The notes under the pieces: generated by a model
Told to the model about the DNA's origin: nothing
Database searches by the model: none
The model's input: only the letters and a program-made list of their open reading frames with translations
In this document: positions 6,385 through 10,925 of the stretch, piece after piece
Position numbering within the stretch: the first letter of the stretch is position 1
How the letters are laid out: every line of letters begins with the position of its first letter
Assembly (NCBI GenBank): GCA_937895785.1
Contig: CALBKW010000111.1
Location: 1 to 10,925 of the forward strand
Length of the DNA: 10,925 bases
Direction of reading: 5' to 3'
From: an uncultured Candidatus Melainabacteria bacterium
Lineage (GTDB): Bacteria > Cyanobacteriota > Vampirovibrionia > Gastranaerophilales > Gastranaerophilaceae
Made by a program: the position numbers and the translations under genes

Positions 6385-7107
6385 CTATGATTCTCTAATG
6401 TTAATTGATTTGTTATACATATCATCTGTCATTTTCAAAACACTCATACTTGCCAACATTGAAGCATTTAATCTTAACATTTCGTTTACTGATGTATAGA
6501 TGTTTGTGTTTGAATTTTCCAAATAGTTTTGAGTAATCATATTGTGTTCCTTGACTAATTGAGGTTCACCAGATTCTTCTGTTTGCCAAACTCTGTTACC
6601 GTGAGAGTCTTGTTGTAAACCTTCTGGACAATCAAATTGAACTACAGGAATTGTTCCTAAGCATTTACCTTTGCTGTCCATTGCAGATTCATAAGAGAAA
6701 ACTCTGCCGTCTGGTTTGATTTGGAATTTGTATAAGTTTGCTGGAAGTTTAATTCCTGCGCCAACAACCCAACCATCATTTGTTAAAAGGTAACCATCTT
6801 TACCTCTTTTGAATGAACCATCTCTAGTGTATGCAACTTCACCGTCTGGAGAAACAACAGGAATAAAACCTTCGCCATCAATTGCTACATCATAAGGGTT
6901 TCCAGTAATTTTCATGCTACCTTTTTGATAATCTGTTCTAACAGCACCGTGAACATAACCGTCATCTGATAACATTTGTTCGAAACGGACAGCTTTGTAA
7001 CCATTTGTGCTATAGTTTGCAAAGTTAGTACCAACGTAACCTAATCTTTCAAACTGGCTTGATGCGTTATTAATATTTTTTCTAATTATACCTTGCATAT
7101 TGTACAT
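6385..7107 (-). CDS. Flagellar hook-basal body protein, FlgF/FlgG family (second copy)
   Basis: This 240-residue distal-rod type protein belongs to the FlgE/FlgF/FlgG family exported through the flagellar channel. The N-terminal rod motif is TNFANYSTNGYKAVRFEQ (27-44). The central domain contains NPYDVAIDGEGF (70-81) and YTRDGSFKRGKDGYLLTNDG (93-112). The C-terminal QNYLENSNTNIYTSVNEML (193-211) corresponds to the usual family ending QGYLE.SNV. It is somewhat shorter than typical FlgG (about 260), so I cannot say whether it is FlgF or FlgG; position after another family member would favour FlgG. The C-terminal helix ends in NIRES rather than the common leucine-rich end. It lies 28 bases after the upstream paralogue. 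The ATG follows GCGAGG by 8 bases. Confidence 0.9.
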   Translation of the reverse strand: MYNMQGIIRKNINNASSQFERLGYVGTNFANYSTNGYKAVRFEQMLSDDGYVHGAVRTDYQKGSMKITGNPYDVAIDGEGFIPVVSPDGEVAYTRDGSFKRGKDGYLLTNDGWVVGAGIKLPANLYKFQIKPDGRVFSYESAMDSKGKCLGTIPVVQFDCPEGLQQDSHGNRVWQTEESGEPQLVKEHNMITQNYLENSNTNIYTSVNEMLRLNASMLASMSVLKMTDDMYNKSINIRES

Positions 7108-7109
7108 AA

Positions 7110-7128
7110 TTATTACCTCGCTTATTTT
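7110..7128 (-). repeat. 19-nt translation-initiation repeat before the gene at 7107
   Basis: This is the second identical copy of AAAATAAGCGAGGTAATAA on the minus strand (other copy 6342-6360). Its GAGG core lies 8 bases from the ATG. Confidence 0.85.
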
Positions 7129-7135
7129 AATTTAC

Positions 7136-7834
7136 TTAGCTTGCTGAACCTAATTGGCTGATTGTTTTTTGAAGATTTGAGTTTTCAATTAAAAACATTT
7201 GTCTGTTTGCTTCAAAAGTTCTTTTTACTGGCATCAAGTTCATAAATTCTGTTTGTAATGCTACGTTTGAAAATTCGCAATAACCTTGTTGAACTTGAGG
7301 ATTTACAATACCTGCACCATTTTGGTCTACAATACCTAAGTTAGCAATATGTTTTAATTTTTTTGTTTTTCTATCTAAAACACTGATTGCACCTCTTGTA
7401 TTAACTACAACATCCTTTGCACCTTTTGGTAAAGTACCGAATTTAATAGGAACACCTGTGTTAGATAAAACTTTGTTTCCGTCTAGGTCTAAGAAGTTAC
7501 CATCAACATCAATTTTAAAACGTCCGTCACGAGTCATTCTTACACCGTCTGGAGTTTGAACTTGGAAATAACCTTTTGAAGCCATTGCCAAATCAAGAGG
7601 ATTATCTGTGATTGAAAGTCTGCCAACTGTGTCATCAACAACAGTTGATAAACCGTCAACACCAAGATATTCAGTAAATGAAGATACAACAGCTTCTTTA
7701 CGTTGATAACCGACTTTATCAAAGCCATTTACGTTGTCAGAAGCATTAGCCATTAATGCAGTTTGAACTTGCATAGCTTTAATTGCTGTTTTTAAACCGT
7801 TTTCATTAAATTGTACGCCGCTATTTAATCTCAT
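7136..7834 (-). CDS. Flagellar hook-basal body protein, FlgF/FlgG family (first copy)
   Basis: This 232-residue protein opens the flagellar operon and is probably a rod subunit like its neighbour. The N-terminal motif is altered: ANASDNVNGFDKVGYQRKE (29-47) in place of the common NLANVNTTGYKR. The centre is clear: NPLDLAMASKGYFQVQTPDG (78-97) and MTRDGRFKIDVDGNFLDLDG (100-119). The C-terminal domain has GYCEFSNVALQTEFMNLMPV (184-203) and RTFEANRQMF (205-214), close to the family consensus. Gene order (two family members in tandem) resembles flgF-flgG, so FlgF is the positional guess, but sequence alone does not settle it. The minus strand before the ATG reads AGCGAGGCGGTAATT, giving GAGG or GGCGG as the ribosome-binding core. 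A 5' untranslated region of about 100 bases is predicted. Confidence 0.9.
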   Translation of the reverse strand: MRLNSGVQFNENGLKTAIKAMQVQTALMANASDNVNGFDKVGYQRKEAVVSSFTEYLGVDGLSTVVDDTVGRLSITDNPLDLAMASKGYFQVQTPDGVRMTRDGRFKIDVDGNFLDLDGNKVLSNTGVPIKFGTLPKGAKDVVVNTRGAISVLDRKTKKLKHIANLGIVDQNGAGIVNPQVQQGYCEFSNVALQTEFMNLMPVKRTFEANRQMFLIENSNLQKTISQLGSAS

Positions 7835-7839
7835 AATTA

Positions 7840-7851
7840 CCGCCTCGCTAT
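7840..7851 (-). promoter_or_regulatory. Ribosome-binding region of the first flagellar gene
   Basis: ATAGCGAGGCGG on the minus strand is the variant of the flagellar AGCGAGG motif at this start. The same 12 bases occur on the plus strand at 5419-5430, beside the hairpin after flgC. Confidence 0.65.
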
Positions 7852-7936
7852 AATTCTCTTATTCTTTTAATCGGATAAATTCAAGTAAAGTAGAGTAAAT
7901 TGATTAAATCTCATCTGTTTAGTGGATTTTACTTTA

Positions 7937-7964
7937 TGTATAATGATATTTTTTAAAAAGTCAA
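7937..7964 (-). promoter_or_regulatory. Candidate promoter of the flagellar rod operon
   Basis: On the minus strand TTGACT (7964-7959) and TATACA (7942-7937) are 16 bases apart, a plausible sigma-70 promoter about 100 bases before the first ATG. A sigma-28-like box was looked for; CCGATTAA at 7867-7874 resembles its -10 but no TAAA stands at the right distance. Confidence 0.4.
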
Positions 7965-7973
7965 AAAAATTGC

Positions 7974-8002
7974 TTGACATAATTTTTTTTACCGTTTACA
8001 AT
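7974..8002 (+). promoter_or_regulatory. Near-consensus sigma-70 promoter of the tRNA cluster
   Basis: A perfect -35 TTGACA (7974-7979), a 17-base spacer and -10 TACAAT (7997-8002, 5 of 6) would start transcription near 8009, about 15 bases before the first tRNA. It is divergent from the flagellar operon promoter. Confidence 0.9.
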
Positions 8003-8023
8003 AGAGAGGTCAACACATGACAC

Positions 8024-8095
8024 GCCGGCATAGCTCAACGGTAGAGCAACGGTTTTGTAAACCGTAGGTTGTAGGTTCGATTCCTATTGCCGGCT
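8024..8095 (+). tRNA. tRNA-Thr(UGU)
   Basis: The cloverleaf is complete: acceptor GCCGGCA with TGCCGGC, D stem GCTC/GAGC, anticodon stem ACGGT/ACCGT with loop TTTGTAA (anticodon TGT at 8056-8058, reading ACA), and T stem GTAGG/CCTAT with loop TTCGATT. The discriminator is T8095. CCA is not encoded and must be added after transcription. It is first in a three-tRNA transcript. Confidence 0.97.
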
Positions 8096-8116
8096 TGTTT
8101 GTTGATAACCCCTCGA

Positions 8117-8188
8117 GCCTTTGTGGCGCAGGGGTAGCGCACTCCCTTGGTAAGGGAGAGGCCACGAGTTCAAATCTCGTCAAAGGCA
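8117..8188 (+). tRNA. tRNA-Thr(GGU)
   Basis: Acceptor GCCTTTG pairs fully with CAAAGGC; D stem GCGC/GCGC; anticodon stem CTCCC/GGGAG with loop TTGGTAA (anticodon GGT at 8149-8151, reading ACC and ACU); T stem ACGAG/CTCGT. The discriminator is A8188 and no CCA is encoded. It lies 21 bases after tRNA-Thr(UGU), so both threonine isoacceptors are made together. Confidence 0.97.
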
Positions 8189-8198
8189 ATTTAGACAT

Positions 8199-8281
8199 GG
8201 GTCGGTGGCCGAGTGGCTAAAGGCAACAGACTGTAAATCTGTCGACGCGAGTCTACGGTGGTTCGAATCCACCCCTGCCCA
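8199..8281 (+). tRNA. tRNA-Tyr(GUA)
   Basis: This class II tRNA of 83 nt has anticodon stem ACAGA/TCTGT with loop CTGTAAA (anticodon GTA at 8233-8235), a long variable arm 8243-8256 with a GAC/GTC stem, and T stem GGTGG/CCACC with loop TTCGAAT. The acceptor GGGTCGG against CCTGCCC has one U-G pair (4:69) and one C-U mismatch (5:68). The discriminator is A8281; CCA is not encoded. Its last seven bases and the bases beyond it are repeated at 8544-8557. Confidence 0.96.
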
Positions 8282-8288
8282 ATTTTTA
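8275..8288 (+). repeat. 14-bp direct repeat, copy 1 (tRNA-Tyr 3' end)
   Basis: CTGCCCAATTTTTA covers the last seven bases of tRNA-Tyr plus seven bases downstream. The identical string is at 8544-8557, 269 bases away. Such a repeat at a tRNA 3' end is what an integration attachment site looks like. Confidence 0.8.
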
Positions 8289-8325
8289 CAAAACCCTTAA
8301 TGACATTGTTCATTAAGGGTTTTGT
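8288..8325 (+). terminator. Hairpin terminator immediately after tRNA-Tyr
   Basis: A perfect 16-bp stem (8288-8303 with 8310-8325) encloses a 6-nt loop. The inner CCCTTAATGA stem followed by TTTTGT could act as an intrinsic terminator, although the U-run is short and lies within the longer stem. Confidence 0.65.
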
Positions 8326-8348
8326 CATGTTTGGTATGGTGAGATTTT

Positions 8349-8379
8349 ACCACTAACAATGCGTAGCATTGTCGGTGGT
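8349..8379. repeat. Hairpin with internal loop
   Basis: ACCAC/GTGGT (outer, 5 bp) and CAATGC/GCATTG (inner, 6 bp) are separated by a symmetric 3x3 internal loop; the apical loop is GTA. Confidence 0.7.
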
Positions 8380-8430
8380 TCGGCGGATTTTCGGTAGGGT
8401 GGAGTTGAGCAAAGCGAACGAACCCGTCTG

Positions 8431-8493
8431 TGCAAATAGCCTTTTTGAGCACTTATTTGCATAGCAAATAAAAAGCGAAAATACTAAGGCTAT
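8431..8493. repeat. Alternating GCAAATA/TATTTGC repeats with nested outer stem
   Basis: GCAAATA at 8432-8438, TATTTGC at 8454-8460 and GCAAATA at 8464-8470 allow two mutually exclusive hairpins; the second extends to 8 bp with loop ATA (8453-8471). An outer pairing, ATAGCCTT (8436-8443) with AAGGCTAT (8486-8493), is compatible with the second hairpin and not with the first. Confidence 0.65.
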
Positions 8494-8517
8494 GCGTACC
8501 CGAATAATCCAAGACTC

Positions 8518-8537
8518 TTGCTATTTTAAAATAGCAA
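8518..8537. repeat. Perfect 20-bp palindrome
   Basis: TTGCTATTTTAAAATAGCAA reads the same on both strands, with no spacer. It is more like a protein-binding dyad or cruciform than an RNA hairpin, as it lacks a loop. Confidence 0.75.
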
Positions 8538-8543
8538 AATTTA

Positions 8544-8557
8544 CTGCCCAATTTTTA
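8544..8557 (+). repeat. 14-bp direct repeat, copy 2
   Basis: This is an exact copy of 8275-8288. It lies next to the terminator stem starting at 8557 and marks the distal boundary of the possible insertion. Confidence 0.8.
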
Positions 8558-8586
8558 ATCCTCAAGAGAAATCTTGGGGATTTTTT
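8557..8586 (+). terminator. Intrinsic terminator with GAAA tetraloop
   Basis: An 11-bp stem (AATCCTCAAGA, 8557-8567, with 8572-8582, one G-U pair) is capped by GAAA and followed by a run of T to 8586. No protein gene lies upstream within 270 bases, so it must end either the tRNA transcript or a small RNA from the repeat-bounded segment. Confidence 0.92.
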
Positions 8587-8609
8587 AGTATTAGGAATGA
8601 TTCTTTACA

Positions 8610-8657
8610 CCAAAAAGGTATTCCGTTTTCGGAATACCTTTTTGGTTTGTTTTTTAT
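8610..8657 (+). terminator. Second, stronger intrinsic terminator
   Basis: A perfect 16-bp stem (8610-8625 with 8630-8645) with a TTTT loop is followed by a T-rich tail (TTTGTTTTTTATTTTTTT). Together with 8557-8586 it forms a tandem terminator that insulates the downstream surface-protein gene. Confidence 0.92.
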
Positions 8658-8831
8658 TTTTTTGTAGAACTTTTATCTTATTGTGTTGAACAAGTTTGTA
8701 ATTATTTTTCAACTATATAATTGTAGCATAAAGGCATTTTTTTGTTTTTTATATTTTAAATTTAAGTTGAATTTATTAATTTTTTTTAAGTAGGATTGGC
8801 TAATATTTGCTTTATATAAGGTTATTTTTTA
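8658..8831. other. AT-rich gap upstream of the surface-protein gene
   Basis: I see no gene or clear structure here. The stretch is very AT-rich, with T-runs. TATAAG at 8815-8820 could serve as a -10 for the downstream gene, but no -35 stands at the proper distance. Confidence 0.5.
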
Positions 8832-8901
8832 TCAACACAATAAGATTTGTGTTGAGTCAAGCGGTAAAGGCTAGATATTAAGTTGGAAGAAACCTTTCCG
8901 C
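8832..8901 (+). promoter_or_regulatory. Structured 5' leader of unknown class
   Basis: Two hairpins can be drawn. The first is TCAACACAA (8832-8840) with TTGTGTTGA (8847-8855), a perfect 9-bp stem with a 6-nt loop. The second is GCGG-T-AAAGG (8861-8870) with CCTTT-CCGC (8893-8901), 9 bp with one bulged T and a 22-nt loop. They end 37 bases before the start codon of the surface-protein gene. They have no T-run and so are not terminators. I compared them mentally with c-di-GMP, preQ1, glutamine, fluoride and cobalamin riboswitches and did not find a match. Confidence 0.45.
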
Positions 8902-8938
8902 AACGAAAATACAATAATTTATTAAAAGGGATAAGAAT

Positions 8939-10925
8939 ATGAAAAAGAATACTAAAAAATTAGCATTACTTATTATGGCAGTGATGTTTACGACTTTTGG
9001 AATATCAATTTCTAATAGCACAGTTTTTGCTGATGAAACAGAAAATACAATTACGGTTAAACAATGGGTAGGCTCACCAACAACATACGAATATAAGATT
9101 TTTAAAGTACCAGAAATAGCAGGTAATGGTGGGGCTATTGCTGTGCATTCAAGTTTAAAAGTATCAATATCAGATTTTATAGGAAACTCTGCAAAAGAAC
9201 GTGGTGGGGCTATATATAACTATTCTGATGGAGAACTTACAGTTGATACAGCAACCTTTGAAAATAATTCTGCAAAAGATGGTGGAGCTATATTCAATGA
9301 CAATATTGCAGAAATTATAGGCTCAACTTTTAAAAACAATAAGGCTGTTACATATGGCGGTGCAATATGTAACAACGAAGAACTTACCATTTCAAAATCA
9401 GTCTTTGAAAACAATGAAGCAGGCAAATATGGTGGAGCTATAGATAACGATAGTAATTTAGAGATTACATCGTCAACTTTTTCTAACAACTCGGCTAAAA
9501 ATGGTGGTGCAATTTTTCACGATAGCGAAGACAGCCTTAAAGTTAAAGATTCAAAATTTCTAGGAAACCACGCCGAAGAAAGTGGCGGAGCTATAGATAA
9601 CGGTGAAAATGCAGTAATTACAGATACTACATTTATAGGTAATACAGCAAACGGAGAAAAAAATGACATTCACAATGTAGGTTCACTTGAATTAAATGGT
9701 GAAGTAAATTTTGATGGTGGGATTACCAATGGAGGTAGAGGTTATTCTAGTGGTACTACTACAATTTCAAGTGATTCTACTGTGAACAATCAAAATGGTT
9801 CATTAGTTCAAGGGGAAGTTTCAGTTGGAACAGGTGCAAAATTAATAACCGACTTTTCAAAGATGTCTGTTACCGAAGGTATAACTAACAATGGTACTGT
9901 TACTCTTGTTGGTACATCAGGCGAATTTGGAGAATACACTAAATTTTCCGGTAATGGTTCTATCGTTTTAGATGTAAAAGACGGCACTTTTACATTGAAT
10001 GACTCTAGTCTTATTGCAGATACTATAAATATCACAGTAAATCAAGGACAATTCAAAATTGGTTCTAAAGTAAATGACATTAATAACAAATTAGCCTTTA
10101 ATGACGGTACAACATTAAACATTATGAACAATGTTAACAATACTGTTAAGGATTTAAATATTTTAGGTTCAGAATCTGAATTAAAATTGATGCTAGATTT
10201 TAATGATAAGATAGACACAAAAGACACAACAACAGGTTCTAATAATTCTATATCATTAGAAAAAATTAACCTTAATAATATTACAGGTACATCATCAACA
10301 ATATCAGATACTTTAGGCGATATTATCAATATAGCCTTAGATGCAGAAATTATTGACGATAGCAATACATATAACTATGTTACATTGAATAAAAATGGAA
10401 GTGGTTCTGCAGAATTACAAGCCTCAACAAGCAATTTGAACAGTGCTATTCAAGACACAGCAAGCCAAAGAACTTATCAAATGAAAGGTTCAGAAGCAAT
10501 TGACTCTAACAATAACGCTATAACAGGAATTCTTGTAGTAAATGGTAATGGAAATACCATTTCATCATCTGACTCAAATTACGGAAGTATCTCTATTGGT
10601 GGTGTTTCAGGCAATTCAGAATTATCATTAGTTGATGCAAACATTAACAATTTTAAACTTAAAGATAGCGATAAAGGGGCTTTCACAATTAAAGACGGTG
10701 GCGAACTTTCAATCGTTGCAAAAAATAATGATGTAGCAATCAAAAATATTACAGGTGGCGACAGTAATGCAATTTATTTAGATAGCACAAGCGGTGACGC
10801 TACCGCATACATTATTGCTCAAAATTCAGTAAGAACAGTTACAATTGATAATGCTATCCGTTCAAACAGCGAGGACAACACAATCAATCTTGGCGGTAAT
10901 GGTAAAATCATTTTAAATGGTATTT
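8939..10925 (+). CDS. Secreted Pmp-repeat surface protein, probable autotransporter/adhesin (3' end beyond window)
   Basis: The frame is open from ATG 8939 to the window end (662 full codons, no stop). AAAGGGA lies 7 bases before the ATG. Residues 1-31 are a typical Sec signal peptide: KKNTKK, a hydrophobic core LALLIMAVMF, and predicted cleavage after VFA before DE. Residues 64-240 hold seven copies of the polymorphic outer-membrane protein repeat: GGAI at 64, 89, 115, 140, 165, 189 and 216, alternating with FxxN (FIGN, FENN, FKNN, FSNN, FLGN), a period of about 25 residues. The rest is Asn/Ser/Thr/Gly-rich and looks like a degenerate beta-helix. By family precedent it is exported to the surface as a type V-like passenger, with the beta-barrel expected downstream and not seen here. 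The ligand is unknown. Only one cysteine is present. Confidence 0.9.
   Translation, partial: MKKNTKKLALLIMAVMFTTFGISISNSTVFADETENTITVKQWVGSPTTYEYKIFKVPEIAGNGGAIAVHSSLKVSISDFIGNSAKERGGAIYNYSDGELTVDTATFENNSAKDGGAIFNDNIAEIIGSTFKNNKAVTYGGAICNNEELTISKSVFENNEAGKYGGAIDNDSNLEITSSTFSNNSAKNGGAIFHDSEDSLKVKDSKFLGNHAEESGGAIDNGENAVITDTTFIGNTANGEKNDIHNVGSLELNGEVNFDGGITNGGRGYSSGTTTISSDSTVNNQNGSLVQGEVSVGTGAKLITDFSKMSVTEGITNNGTVTLVGTSGEFGEYTKFSGNGSIVLDVKDGTFTLNDSSLIADTINITVNQGQFKIGSKVNDINNKLAFNDGTTLNIMNNVNNTVKDLNILGSESELKLMLDFNDKIDTKDTTTGSNNSISLEKINLNNITGTSSTISDTLGDIINIALDAEIIDDSNTYNYVTLNKNGSGSAELQASTSNLNSAIQDTASQRTYQMKGSEAIDSNNNAITGILVVNGNGNTISSSDSNYGSISIGGVSGNSELSLVDANINNFKLKDSDKGAFTIKDGGELSIVAKNNDVAIKNITGGDSNAIYLDSTSGDATAYIIAQNSVRTVTIDNAIRSNSEDNTINLGGNGKIILNGI

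Larger units (their letters stand above)
8289..8557. mobile_element. Possible tRNA-Tyr-associated insertion, noncoding, about 269 bp
   Basis: The segment is bounded by the tRNA-Tyr 3' end at 8275-8288 and its exact 14-bp copy at 8544-8557. It contains no convincing reading frame but many palindromes (8288-8325, 8349-8379, 8431-8471, 8436-8493, 8518-8537). Just after the second copy comes a classical GAAA-loop terminator that would suit the tRNA transcript, as if the segment had been placed between the tRNA and its original terminator. It could be a miniature element, a decayed island remnant or a small-RNA gene. Removing it would leave a normal tRNA 3' end next to that terminator. Confidence 0.45.

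Noticed and set aside
7540..7728. Minus-strand frame inside the first FlgF/FlgG-family gene
   Set aside because: It is an alternate frame on the same strand inside a clear gene.
7867..7874. CCGATTAA as a sigma-28 flagellar promoter -10 box
   Set aside because: There is no matching TAAA element about 15 bases upstream; rod genes are also usually not sigma-28 targets.
8010..8198. Minus-strand 62-codon frame across the tRNA genes
   Set aside because: It is the antisense of tRNA-Thr(UGU) and tRNA-Thr(GGU). Peptides such as GIEPTTYGLQNRCST are a known artefact of tRNA complement translation.
8492..8689. Plus-strand 65-codon frame in the gap after tRNA-Tyr
   Set aside because: It runs through the 20-bp palindrome and both intrinsic terminators, has no ribosome-binding site and has a low-complexity, Phe/Leu-rich translation.
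9128..9660. Periodic repeats considered as a CRISPR or tandem DNA repeat array
   Set aside because: The period is of codons (about 75 bases) with strong synonymous divergence; the conservation is in the protein (GGAI, FxxN), not in the DNA.
9220..10365. Three minus-strand frames opposite the surface-protein gene
   Set aside because: They are shadows of a repetitive coding frame that is open for 662 codons with signal peptide and repeats.

Overview
The window is AT-rich bacterial DNA with short intergenic gaps and intrinsic terminators at most convergent ends. Flagellar rod genes, a [FeFe]-hydrogenase maturase (HydE), tRNAs without an encoded CCA end and a large Pmp-repeat surface protein point to an anaerobic, flagellated bacterium with an outer membrane. 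A gut Vampirovibrionia/Melainabacteria (Gastranaerophilales-like) genome would fit. This placement is inference from gene content and base composition; no taxonomic marker is present.

Layout. Positions 1-75 hold the 3' end of an unidentified plus-strand gene, closed by a bidirectional terminator shared with a minus-strand family 2 glycosyltransferase (145-1038). A divergent XRE-type regulator (1159-1473) follows; the gap between them carries 10-bp direct repeats spaced exactly 20 bp. Across another convergent terminator lies a translationally coupled minus-strand pair, an Lrp/AsnC regulator and a class I/II aminotransferase (1517-3159). Next comes a coupled mnmA-hydE pair (3231-5374), with its own extended -10 promoter. 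The flagellar rod operon (5496-7834, minus strand) encodes two short FlgF/FlgG-family proteins, then FlgB and FlgC. All four genes have a closely similar AGCGAGG ribosome-binding region, and two of them share an identical 19-nt segment there.

A divergent promoter region (7835-8023) separates the flagellar operon from a plus-strand tRNA cluster, Thr(UGU)-Thr(GGU)-Tyr(GUA), which has a near-consensus sigma-70 promoter. Downstream of tRNA-Tyr, 657 bp have no convincing gene. They hold a palindrome-rich segment of about 269 bp bounded by a 14-bp direct repeat of the tRNA-Tyr 3' end, then two strong terminators, then an AT-rich stretch and a structured leader. The leader precedes a secreted protein with seven Pmp-type GGAI/FxxN repeats (8939 to the window end), probably an autotransporter or adhesin cut off by the window.

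The modules serve separate jobs: tRNA supply and wobble-uridine thiolation (tRNAs, MnmA), hydrogenase assembly (HydE), amino-acid metabolism with local control (Lrp-aminotransferase), motility (flg) and the cell surface (glycosyltransferase, Pmp protein). The least ordinary parts are the tRNA-Tyr repeat-bounded segment, the repeated flagellar translation-initiation sequence, the non-E. coli-like cysteine pattern of MnmA and the unassigned leader of the surface protein.
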